Source: Ciborinia camelliae
Lineage: Eukaryota; Ascomycota; Leotiomycetes; Helotiales; Sclerotiniaceae
Assembly: GCA_025890175.1 (NCBI GenBank)
Contig: JANPYM010000013.1
Coordinates: 209,727 to 235,436 of the forward strand
Length of the DNA stretch: 25,710 nucleotides
Direction of reading: 5' to 3'
Shown here: positions 1 through 9,556 of the stretch, in pieces
Position numbering within the stretch: position 1 is the first letter of the stretch
How the letters are laid out: each line of letters begins with the position of its first letter
The notes under the pieces: generated by a model
Database searches by the model: none
Seen by the model: the letters and a program-made list of their open reading frames with translations, nothing else
What the model was told of the DNA's origin: nothing
Made by a program: the position numbers and the translations under genes

Positions 1-218
1 GGTTGTCGGTTGGGGTTGGGGGGAAGGGGGTTGTCGGTTGGGGGGAAAGGGGGTTTGCGACTCGGGAAAGGGAATTTATATTTTGTGCTGCTGGTTGAGT
101 GGATGGGGGATGCGGAACTCAAAATATATATACGTTATATACATATGTCGTGAGACGGACGGATGGGATAGGACGGGATAGGACGGGATAGGACGGGATG
201 GGATGAGATGGGATGGGA

Positions 219-250
<32 letters not shown>

Positions 251-1170
251 GTTGTGGGTTGTGGGTTGGTGGTGGGAGTTGGGGTTGGCGTTGTGGGTTG
301 GGATTGGGGGGGGTTTAATTTATTGGTTGGAGTTTTTGGAGTTGGGGGAGGGGGGGATTGCGGGGATGATGATAGGGGAAGAAAGAAGGGATGGATGGGA
401 TGGATGGGATGAATGCATGGAAAGGGAAAAAAAGAAGTATATATGTACCTACTCACCTACTTACCTACCTACTTATTACCTATGCATGGATAGATAGATA
501 GATAGATAGAATCCAACCTATCTATTCTATCCTATCCTATTCTACCCTACCTACCCTATTCTATCCTATTCTACCCTATCTAATCTACTCTAATTTATTT
601 ATTTTCTCCTAGATATTTATTTTCCCCTAGATATTCTAAATAGATATCTATCTATATGAATAAATAAATACTAAATAAATAAATCGAGAAAATTGAAACT
701 GAAACTTGAAGAGAGGAGATAAAGGAGGAGGAGAGGGAGGAGGAGAAGGAGGAGAAGGAGGAGAAGGAGGAGAAGGGGAAGAAAGAAAAGGGGAGGATAA
801 GAAAAAAGAAGGAAAGGAAAGAAAAAAAAAGAAAAAGGGGAAAATAGAAAAAAAAAGAAGTATAATAGAATTTAATAAGAATTAAAGAAATGATTTATAT
901 ATATACAATAGATAGGTAGATAAATATACATATATATACAATAGATAATAATTTAAAGCTCTCTCTCTTCCCCCCTTTATTATCTTCTTTTATCTTCTTT
1001 TATTTTATTTTATTTTCTTCTTTTTATTTTTTTATTTTCTTCTGTTTATCTCCTCCTGCCTGTCTCCTCCTGCCTGTCTCCTCCTCCTATCTGTCTGTCT
1101 GTCTCCTCCTGCCTCCTTCTCCTCCTATCTCCTTCTCCTCTCCTCCTCCTCTCCTCCTCCTCTCCTCGAT
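1..1170. repeat. Gene-free low-complexity region with many microsatellites
   Basis: No credible gene is seen. The stretch opens with G-rich runs (GGTTGTCGGTTGGGG type). It continues with a GGATAGGACG decamer repeated about four times near 163-200, a CTGG tetranucleotide run near 223-250, GGGATGGAT units near 388-412 and an ATAG run near 490-510. About 700-860 is nearly pure purine (GGAGGAGAAGGAGG units) and about 960-1165 nearly pure pyrimidine (CTCCTCCT units), with an AT-rich segment between. ORFs here are proline- or glycine-rich translations of these repeats and are not believable proteins. Confidence 0.75.
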
Positions 1171-1209
1171 GTGTATACGTATATACGTACATACGTACCT
1201 AGGTATTCG

Positions 1210-1545
1210 ATAGAGGGAGTATATATAGAGGGAGTATATATAGAGGGAGTATATATAGAGGGAGTATATATAGAGGGAGTATATATAGAGGGAGTATATA
1301 TAGAGGGAGTATATATAGAGGGAGTATATATAGAGGGAGTATATATAGAGGGAGTATATATAGAGGGAGTATATATAGAGGGAGTATATATAGAGGGAGT
1401 ATATATAGAGGGAGTATATATAGAGGGAGTATATATAGAGGGAGTATATATAGAGGGAGTATATATAGAGGGAGTATATATAGAGGGAGTATATATAGAG
1501 GGAGTATATATAGAGGGAGTATATATAAAGGGAGTATATATAAAA
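1210..1545 (+). repeat. 15-bp minisatellite, about 22 tandem units
   Basis: The unit GTATATATAGAGGGA repeats without visible change about 21 times. It is followed by one unit with a G-to-A change (TATATAAAG) and a partial last unit. Because 15 is a multiple of three, one plus-strand frame stays open and reads as Ile-Glu-Gly-Val-Tyr repeated 21 times, then an Ile-Lys-Gly-Val-Tyr variant. The open frame is a result of unit length, with no recognisable flanking domain, so I call this non-coding tandem DNA. Each unit carries a TATATATA core. Near-perfect homogeneity suggests recent expansion or active correction. Confidence 0.95.
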
Positions 1546-2864
1546 GAAGGAAATTAAAGGGAGGGAGTTGGAGGGAGGGGGTAGAGAGAGATTGTGAAAA
1601 TCAAAAACTACAAATCAAAAATCAAAAAGTTTATAGAAGGGAGGTGGTTTGGGTTGGGTTTGAGGGGAGAAGGGGGGAGGGGAGTAACGAGGAGAAGGAG
1701 AAGGAGGAGAAGGAATGAGGGGAGGAGTGACGAAGAGAAAGAAGAGGAGAAGGAATGAGAAAAGAAGGAAAGTCATATATATATACATATCTAGTATATA
1801 TATCAGTTACCCAGTTAGTATAGTAGAGTAAGTAAGGTATCTCATGTTAATGTTCATGTTCGTTTCATTTTCCATTTTCATGTCCATTTTCAATTTAATA
1901 AATTTTAAATTTTGAATTTTTCATTTTTGAATTGGCTTTCTCCATCCACCCTCCCACCGCATTAAAACTATATGCGTAATGTTTGATGGCTCCAGTTTGT
2001 ATCTTGTCCGCTGATCTGATTTGATCTGATGGATATGCACTCACTATCCATCCATCCATCCATTCACATCCCTCATTCCATTTTATTTTCCCATACTCTC
2101 TGCCCTCCCCTTTCCCCCCCCCAATCCACTATCCTCCATCCCTCATTCAACGTATTCAACGTACGTACGTATGTAAGAGAAAACAGTATGAAAAAAAAGA
2201 AGTCAAAAGAGTAGGAAGGAAAATAGTACCGTGGTACTTAATAATACAAAATCAAGATACAAATCGAGATCGAGATCGACCAGCGCAGCTCCAGGCTCGC
2301 CTTCCTCCCGAAATAGACACCCGTAAGTGTCTCATTTTTTTGTTTTTTTTTGCTGCTGGTAGCATGGATAGATATGATAGCGTAATGTAATGTAGAAGTT
2401 TTAAAGAACAAGAGAGAAGAGAAAAGAGGAAAGAAGAGAGGGTAATGGTAGATGGATAGATATGAAGTAAATTTGAGGACGGTTTCAAATCGGATGAAAG
2501 GTTTTTATTGAGGGTTCTTGGGATTTGACTACTAAGTAGTGTGTATTAGTTTCAAATGTATAAGACAAATGATCGACGAAAAATCCTACTTACAGATTCC
2601 AAAGTAAACAGGAAATAGGTCGACGATATATTTACGATATCGTCTTGGTAGATGTCGAAGAATCCTTCATGTGTCCTATGCAATCCAATCCGGTATGACG
2701 TAGAATTGTATTGTGTCCATAAAACCTAAATCCATAAATCAAGCAAGAGCTCAATTAATCATTGATTGGCAATGGAGTTTTCGAATATCTTCCCGTCCTT
2801 TCAAAAATCTCAGTAAAGGTCTTCCAAATAGAAATTGAATGCGCATCCAAGAGCAAGGGTAGGC
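1546..2864. other. Intergenic region without a recognisable gene
   Basis: About 1541-1770 is purine-rich (GGAGAAGGAG type). It is followed by AT-rich DNA, an ATCC run near 2047-2063 and short GATCGA repeats near 2266-2280. Short ORFs at 2029-2214 and 2252-2488 have low-complexity or arginine/serine-rich compositions and no family features. The last few hundred bases before 2865 would contain the 3' untranslated region of the minus-strand gene that ends there. Confidence 0.6.
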
Positions 2865-4118
2865 TCACAAGTAATCCCTCTCAAATTCCGCATCCAAATG
2901 AACGGGCACCCGATCATGATCTTCAGAATCATTCCTTTTGTCTCTTTCTCTCTCCTTGTCCTTATCCTCCGTCTTCGAGTTCGCGAGTAATTGTAACAAC
3001 AATTTATTATTTTGTGAAACGATAAGTTCGATTTTGTCGACTTTGCTTTCCAGAGCACGTAGTCGTGCATCATTGCCCATGATATCACGCCAATCTTCTT
3101 TGGTCAATTGACCTTCTACTACGACGCGTCGGGGTGGTGAAGGTGGAGGAGGGGGAGGCGCGAGTCGATAGTCGTGGGCGTAAGAAACAATTGGTTCTTG
3201 ATGAACCTGTGGTGGTAATGGGCGTTCATTATTCGCAGTTCTTCGTCTCTTATGTGGGCGGAATCCATTCGCGTCGATAAATTCTCCATTCGGAGCTGAT
3301 TGGTATACCATCTCTTGACCAGGTGGGGGATGTTGAGGGTGATTTTGTCCCATGTCCGCGACTGGTTGTGGAGGAGCTGGACCCGCGACAATTCTCACAC
3401 CTGGGCTTTGATTTGGCATTGAATTTTCTTGCGCGATCACCAGTTTCCTGGCCTCTTTTCTCGATTCTTCCACCCTCCTCCTCGCATCCACCTGTCGTTG
3501 TCTCTCGGCCTCCGCATCCGAATCCTCCACCTTCAAAAACTCAATCCATTCATCCAATAATGTATTCAATTCTCCGGCAGGCTTATCAGGAATAACTTCA
3601 TTTTCCCAATCGCACACCTGTCTCCTACGGGCTTCAACCAATCTTGCGACCGTCGCGCTCATTTGCGCTAGAATTTTCCCGGTAGATTCCTGAAATTGTG
3701 CATTGACGCCATTCCAAAATTGACTCTTGGTGCCCTCTTTGAAATTGTGTTTTTGGGCGAGACAAGCTTTCAATGCTGAAATCTGATCGCGCTCATCTAA
3801 ATTCTGCCTTGGTTTGCGCGTCGCACTTCCCTGTCCAATACTACTCGCGACAGAACTCTCTCTTAATTCCCTCGCCGGTGTCATCAAACTGCGTGGTATA
3901 CTTGGAGGATGCATGCGCGATTCACTGCTGGGTGTTGCCATCGTTGGGGTTTGAATTTGTGGTTGTGGTGGTTGTGTTGAAGATGGGGTTGAATTAATAG
4001 GTGATGGACGCGAATTTGCTGGGGTGGAGGGAGGAAGGATGGGAGCGGGTTGTGGTTGTGGTTGCGGTTGTGGTTGCGGCATGGATGTTTGCGATTGTCG
4101 AGAAGCGTTTTGCGCCAT
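2865..4118 (-). CDS. Conserved-looking fungal protein of unknown function, probably nuclear
   Basis: A single open frame without introns encodes 417 residues from the ATG at 4118. That ATG has a good fungal context (GCAATGGCG). An upstream in-frame ATG at 4157 adds 13 residues but has a weak context. The N-terminal 100 or so residues are Pro/Gln/Ser/Thr-rich, with a Pro-Gln repeat from a GGTTGTGGTTGC-type microsatellite. A folded-looking block follows (about residues 92-165), with the spaced motif FKEGTKSQFW ... TGKILAQMS ... LVEARRRQV. This resembles small Myb/SANT- or trihelix-like helical modules, but I do not recognise a named family. A charged helix (about 180-225), a basic KRRRT cluster that could be a nuclear localisation signal, a poly-Pro stretch and a C-terminal leucine-rich coiled coil (LESKVDKIELIV region) follow. 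The role could be DNA or chromatin binding; this is inference. Confidence 0.8.
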   Translation of the reverse strand: MAQNASRQSQTSMPQPQPQPQPQPAPILPPSTPANSRPSPINSTPSSTQPPQPQIQTPTMATPSSESRMHPPSIPRSLMTPARELRESSVASSIGQGSATRKPRQNLDERDQISALKACLAQKHNFKEGTKSQFWNGVNAQFQESTGKILAQMSATVARLVEARRRQVCDWENEVIPDKPAGELNTLLDEWIEFLKVEDSDAEAERQRQVDARRRVEESRKEARKLVIAQENSMPNQSPGVRIVAGPAPPQPVADMGQNHPQHPPPGQEMVYQSAPNGEFIDANGFRPHKRRRTANNERPLPPQVHQEPIVSYAHDYRLAPPPPPPSPPRRVVVEGQLTKEDWRDIMGNDARLRALESKVDKIELIVSQNNKLLLQLLANSKTEDKDKERERDKRNDSEDHDRVPVHLDAEFERDYL

Positions 4119-4157
4119 TGCTGGGACGAGCTTGAATGTGTGGAAAGCTGATGGCAT

Positions 4158-5087
4158 AGGTAAGTTGAAGTTTAAGTTGAGGTAAAAAGGAATAAGGTAG
4201 AGGAGGGAATCTTTTTTTTTTGGGAGGAGAGGAGATGTGGGAGTGGTGAGTGGGTGGGAGTGGGAGTGGGAGAAGTTTTAGATCGTGCAGGGAGTGTGAG
4301 TGTGGGTGTGCGAATTGAATTATTTGAAGCTTGAGCGCCCATTGATGAACATGGTTCATTGGTTCATTGGTTCGAGATGAGGCTAATTTTAGAAACTAGT
4401 CTAAATGAGGGATAGCTTGCTTACCTGCAAAAGGCATTGATATTTGGTATTTGGTATTTGGATTGGTATACCGGTACAGATATGGATTCTTGTTATTTGG
4501 TTATCACTTTGGACAACGATTTTGATGATTTTTGGAGAGGTAGGAAATGTAGGAAAGGTGGGAGAGGCAGGAGAGGTAGGTAGGAGAGGAAGGAGAGGTG
4601 AGAAAAGTAGCAAAGGTAGGATAGGAAGGAGAGGTGGGAAAAGTAGTAAAGCTACAGGTGATATTAGGAATTTCCCTTATTAGTCTCTACCTAGGTATAC
4701 TTCTCTATTACCTAGAATTTCTATCAACCGTAAATTCCCATTCCCCTCATGTTTGATTGCAGCTCCCTAATTCACCAACTCTACATTCACCTACTTAAAC
4801 TTACCTCTTTTCACATTTCCTGGCATATAGCTTGGCTCCTTCTTACTTTAGCATCCAATACCGAAGGAATTGTCACATTCAAATGTCAGATAACTACCTA
4901 CCTGGGTCCATAAAGCATCTCTCATTTATGATTTCATTTCAACTTGAGTATGAGTTGTCAATTAGACAATTATAGCTAATACCCACTTTTGACATATTCA
5001 AAACACTATCTCTTGTTCTTTCCTGGATGGAATTAGATTATGGTAGTCTATCTAGGTATCCAGAGTTTGTTTAGCCATACTACCAAG
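4158..5087. other. Intergenic region between the orphan gene and the MFS permease
   Basis: No gene is supported. About 4200-4300 (TGGGAGTGGGAG type) and about 4540-4650 (GGAGAGGTAGG units) are G/A-rich simple repeats. A TATTTGG repeat lies at 4440-4462 and a TACCTAGGTA-type palindrome near 4687-4697. The minus-strand ORF at 3994-4359 is a shadow of repeat DNA and the 5' end of the preceding gene. This stretch should hold the promoter and leader of the minus-strand gene ending at 2865. Confidence 0.6.
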
Positions 5088-6903
5088 CTAAATATGATAT
5101 TCAAAATCCAACTCTCCATCTCCAGTCTTAACCTTTCTCTTATCCTCAATCTCTCCCTTTCCAATTCTCTCTTTCATCCTATTTTGACTCTTCACATACC
5201 AAATTTTCACAACAATCAATACTTGAGCAAGACATAATGCACCCAGGGAAAAACTATTTCCAAGAATATATGGGGAAGTGCGGTATATCTGGCCCGCAAC
5301 AATTCCAGCCGTATTGGCAATAGATTGCTGGATACCAATTGCTGTTGCCCGACGGTAATGTGGTGCTACATTAACATTAAGCCAGGTTATGTTGAGACCA
5401 GGGCCAGTATAGACGGCGATGGCGCAGAGAAAAGTGGCGAAGAATTTTACTCCTGTGGGGGGATTAGCTTTTAAATATATGATAGTGACTACAGGAACTA
5501 AAGCCCACCTTCATGTTTTACTGTAAGCAGTAGGATATACCCAATTATTCCGAAGATATTGGCGAAGAATAGGATCTAGAATTTTGGTCAGTCCTCTTTC
5601 CATAGCAAATATTTGGGGGTAGGCTTACAGGTCCACGCATACTCATCCTATCAGATATCCAAGCCAAGGACAAGAAGCTAATCGCCCCCCACATGTACAC
5701 GGGTATTGTGAGATAGTTAGCTTGAAGTGTGTTGTAGTTCATGGCTTTTAGAATGGATGGTAAGAATGTGCTAAACCCATATAGTAAACAGTCCTGCATG
5801 AATTGAATGGCGGCACTAAAGGTATGGTTAGCGAATAGTCCACTTAGACCTGAGACTTTTTACCTACCTGATATAAAGCTTGGGATCTTTAAGTTCGATT
5901 CGGAATTCTTCCCATGAGAATTTTTCGGATCCTGTATCATATAAAATGAGCTAGAAATTCGCTAGCAGGGGAAGAGATCGACGATTTACCCATATACTTC
6001 TGTCTCTGAATAGCTCTCAACCTCATCATCTCTCTTTCTTCCGCATTCAAGAACCAAGCTTTACCCGGATCGGTCGGAAGACCAAACCAAACGACTACAG
6101 CGACTACGACACTAAAAATACCCTCAATAATGTATACCCATCTGGAACGATTAGCTGCGCTCACATCATACTTTCATGTAGAATCAAACGAACCTCCAGC
6201 CTGCAACTCCCGACACGCCATCCATCTGCAGAATCCCATAAGCCAAAAGTCCTCCAAATGCCCCGGAAAGAGCCGCGCAGCTAAACAAGTAGCCGACTCG
6301 CTTAGCTTGCTCTTCGCGACGGTAAACCATCGTCAGGTACAAATTCAAACATGGAAAGAGACCTGCTTCACAGCACCCAAGGATCAATCGCGTGGCATAG
6401 AGACCTCCAATATTATGCACAAATCCAGTGAAAATGGTAGTCAGTGACCAGACCGCGCACAGGGTGGATAAAATCACTCGCGGAGTGACCTTCTTCATCA
6501 AGACGGCTGCGGGCGTCTCGAATACCACGTAGGTTGCGTAGAATATGGATACGGCGGTGGAGAATTGTTCATTCGTAGCGTGGATGTCTTTTAACATCCC
6601 AGCCACCTTCACATTACCTGATGATGGTTAATTCATGATCTTCATTTTAGATAGGTAGGTACCTAGGTAATAACCAACAAGGTTAACCGAGCCGTACATA
6701 CCAATATTCGAACGATCCAAGAAACAAGATAGATATACCAACATTATCACCGGCGTGAACGCAAGATCGAGTTTCGCGAGCAGTCTCACTTCTTTGGCAG
6801 CATCGATATAGATATCGGTTTCCAAGTCGTTGGGGGTGGGATCGAGAACCCCGGGTGGCTTGTTGGGAAGGGTCCCCTTCTTCTCGCTTTGGTTTTGTTC
6901 CAT
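5088..6903 (-). CDS. MFS permease, allantoate/anion:cation symporter (Dal5-like) type
   Basis: Seven exons can be joined in frame with GT-AG introns: 6903-6702, 6617-6194, 6141-5990, 5931-5868, 5815-5629, 5575-5509 and 5452-5088. The introns are 52-84 nt long, and the last donor (GTGGGC) is weak. The product is 486 residues, normal for the family, with twelve hydrophobic segments. TM1 ends in the family signature FLDRSNIG, followed by NVKVAGM. Exon 2 carries TM2-TM5 with the RLILGCCEAGLFP motif. Exon 3 opens with WVYIIEGIFS (TM6) and LPTDPGKAWFL. TM7 starts in exon 5 and ends in the loop SDRMSMRGP. TM11 is RATAIGIQQSIANTAGI. The tail is charged. In known relatives such proteins are plasma-membrane proton symporters for organic anions such as allantoate, ureidosuccinate, nicotinate or pantothenate. 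The substrate here cannot be read from sequence. The gene looks intact, unlike its upstream neighbour. The start ATG has an A-rich context (AAAGATGG). Confidence 0.92.
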
Positions 6904-7651
6904 CTTTATGTTGTTGACTACCTATTGTAGTGCTAGGAATATCGCGAACAACAATCCAGTCAAATTGAAATCGAGAGAAATGAATAAACCGGATAAATAC
7001 TGATAGCATTATAAATATAGTGAATACTCACTCTCGTCATATGTATAAGGTAAATAATCTTGGAAGTGTAACGGACATGGCTGGGAAAATGTCACGTTGA
7101 CGGCCTTGCGCAGCGGGGTAACAGTCCTCTGATAAGATACCTACCTACATACCTATCAGAAGCATTTCTGCACGATCATTCTGCTATCTATCTACATTTC
7201 TTCTGCATTAGGTATTTTTATCTGTTCTCGTAACTAATGATCCATCGTCGTCAAACGCCGCCGTTGGCAGGTGCTCATTCAGCTAGTGCCATGTGGGCAA
7301 GGATTATAAGGTCACTTTGCCATGCACAGCGGTGGAGGAAATCCTTTTGGTGCCACTCGGTCCCACATCTTAGGTACAAAACTACCTACCTACCTACCTA
7401 CCTTACCTATAGCTGCCATTATTCAACCCCAATAATAAGTGAGGGTTATCTTGTCAGGAAGGTAAATGAATCATGTTGTTGATGCGTGTATGTAGAAATC
7501 TATTCATACCAATCCAAGGCTGAAAGATGATAGATGGATTTATAATGCGTGTATTCGATAATCTACAGCTTGAGTCTCGAATGAAGGAGTTACTTTATCT
7601 GATAGGTTAACCGAAGTCGAATATATCCGATGTCTAGTCCATTTTGTTCAG
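6904..7651. other. Intergenic region: MFS promoter plus eroded end of the transcription-factor gene
   Basis: This holds the promoter side of the permease, a (CTAC)n run near 7383-7402 and probably the lost C-terminal region of the neighbouring Zn2Cys6 pseudogene. Translation of the minus strand below 7652 shows several stops in all frames. A short Asn-Lys-Trp-Thr-like remnant may be the continuation of the regulator after a further frameshift. The plus-strand ORF at 7237-7482 shows no protein-like features. Confidence 0.5.
7001..7139. promoter_or_regulatory. Candidate GATA-factor (AreA-type) sites upstream of the MFS gene
   Basis: Two HGATAR matches lie in the 240 bases upstream of the permease start: TGATAG at 7001-7006 and TGATAA at 7130-7135, the latter continuing as GATAAGATA. 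In filamentous fungi AreA-type GATA factors act at such sites to induce nitrogen-scavenging permeases. The motif is short and common in AT-rich DNA, so this is only a suggestion that fits the predicted nitrogen-compound permease. Confidence 0.22.
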
Positions 7652-9182
7652 TTAAAGTTCGTCTGGCAGATTACTGAGCCATTTTGTCAAGGCTACATCC
7701 AATTCTCCAATCGAAGTCGCCAAGATCGTCGCATCAGTATTCAAAATTCGGTTCTCGAACACTTTCGTAATCATCCGGAGAAGAATTTTGCAAAGCTCAA
7801 TCTGATGAACCCATGAAAGAACTAGTGCAAGACCATCCTCGTAAGCAGTCTCGGAAGTGCCTGCCATTATGTACTTGTTGAGAAGAGATTTCCATTCTGG
7901 TGGATAAGGTATTCGTACTGTATCTTGAGCATCTGATTCTCCGGGATAAAGAGCGGGTGGTCTACCAAAATAGACTCAACTATTTATCTGCTATAAAGGC
8001 AGCCCAGTACGCCCTCCGTAGAATTTGTCTGTCGATCCCGGAATCATGAGAACCTTTCCAATTAGTGGGATCAAGATGTAGTCCCATTTCATGGGCAATT
8101 CGAAAAGCCATGCCTGAGAATAGCCGGCCTTTCGAAGTTTTGCCATGTCCAATTTCTCGATGACCGAGAAGTATAAGAGCTTGTAATGTGGTGAGATACG
8201 GGGATTCGAGCGCCGATCCATATAAAAGTTCTTGGGCACGACTTGAGAACATATCGGATAATTCTCTCTGAGTTGTACTCTCGCTAGCAAGAGCGCCCAT
8301 TGAACGGATGGCGCACATGAGAAGATCCGACTAATGTGGTCCTGCACCAACATCGAAGTCTCTTAAGAAATATTCTCGATACAAGCACAAGTGGTATTGG
8401 TACTGGTTTTGGAAGAATATCCTCATGAGATACTTGCAAATATCACGTTGAGGAGCAAAGGCTAAGTGTTCTTCCATGAAACCACCTGAGATATTCGAAA
8501 TTTGTGTCATAACTGGTGAAGTGATTCCAGCCTGTGGTATAGTAGATGGAGAAGTACCATCTAGATTCTCTGATGGGCCAATCTGTCTGAAGCTTGTTGC
8601 ACCATAAAATTCGGCCGAATTACCATCTTTGACTTTTCTGAGATGATCAGCCCGTAGCCGGATTGAAATCGTCTGGATATCCGATGGAACGGATTTTGAA
8701 GAAGTCGATGCCTGTTCCTGCTGTAAATTCAGGTGATCTGTGGAATTGGCCAACATTTTGTCCCGCCTGGAGGCATCTGCAGCAATAAGTTTGGTAATAA
8801 AAGGCTCCAGAGAAGCTATTTGACCTTCCAAAGCTTGTGCATATCCTTTTGGTACAAGTCTAGACTAGAGTAAGAAACAGTGAGGCAGATGTATTTGAGA
8901 CAGCTATAAGTACTCATAAACATACCTTAATTTTTCCGATTGTGTGTAGATGCAATGATGATTTCTTTTTCGACACAAAGGGCATGGCTGTGTACGATCA
9001 CATCTGATCTGAAAATTTCTATAAGTAAGATTCCGATGGTATGCTCGTTAGAATTCTTCCTGCGTCGGCATCTCTCACATCTGCAAAGTTTTTATCAGCC
9101 GACCGTATGACCACATCATCAGTAATACTTACGAAACTTTTGAGGCTTGTTGAACAGGATCGTTCTCTATTGATTGATTCAT
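7652..9182 (-). pseudogene. Zn2Cys6 fungal transcription factor, broken
   Basis: The pieces in order form a classic fungal binuclear-cluster regulator. Exon 1 starts at ATG 9182 and ends at 9133 with GTAAGT. The next exon, from 9080, reads CERCRRRK. The exon from 9008 to 8926 gives IRCDRTQPCPLC and a sixth cysteine, completing the six-cysteine zinc cluster. The exon from 8864 begins SRLVPKGYAQALE, the linker/coiled coil. The fungal_trans middle domain follows, with [20 protein letters not shown] and later GRPPALYPGES. Breaks: after CERCRRRK no splice donor exists, since the expected intron starts AATTCT; an in-frame TAG interrupts [15 protein letters not shown] at 8333-8331; a TAG replaces an expected codon after FIADK near 7979; a frameshift lies a few codons later; a stop occurs at 7654-7652, far before the usual C-terminus. 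Family members run about 600-750 residues, so a C-terminal part is also lost. The family regulates nearby catabolic or metabolite genes, and the adjacent permease is the obvious former target (inference). Confidence 0.85.
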
Positions 9183-9556
9183 TGCGGAGACCTGAATTAT
9201 GTGAATTTATGTTGTGGAATGTCGTGCGTTTCTGTCTACCTGGTTTTCAAATACACTAATACATGTTCTCCCACATTTTATGTTCTAGTACACAAGCTAA
9301 CCCGTCTTTCCAGCGATGAAAATGTGCAATATTGTAATAGTCTTTAGACAAATGCCACTTTTCGATGTTCTTCCTCGATTTGCACATTCCAAAAGCCCCA
9401 TATTGAATGATTTAAAATAAGTTGTATTGAGTATTGATATAAAAAGACGCTGATAGAATTTACAATGAAGCTATAAAGAGTCATTCTCTGGACAAATCAT
9501 AGCCAATCTCTGCTGCTGGTTCTGCGCATCAATGATGACTAGGATGTCAACTCTTC
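9183..9556. other. Intergenic region
   Basis: This lies between the start of the broken regulator and the stop of the D-glutamate cyclase, both on the minus strand. It would contain the cyclase 3' untranslated region and the old regulator promoter. The sequence is AT-rich with no repeats, RNA genes or ORFs of note. Confidence 0.6.

Noticed and set aside
1171..1557. Open frame of 21 Ile-Glu-Gly-Val-Tyr repeats as a repeat protein
   Set aside because: It is the translation of a 15-bp minisatellite whose period keeps one frame open. It has no domain, a poor start and repeat-only content.
8331..8333. TAG in the regulator as a programmed readthrough or a hidden intron
   Set aside because: No splice sites fit around it, and further stops, a frameshift and a lost donor make simple gene decay the better explanation.
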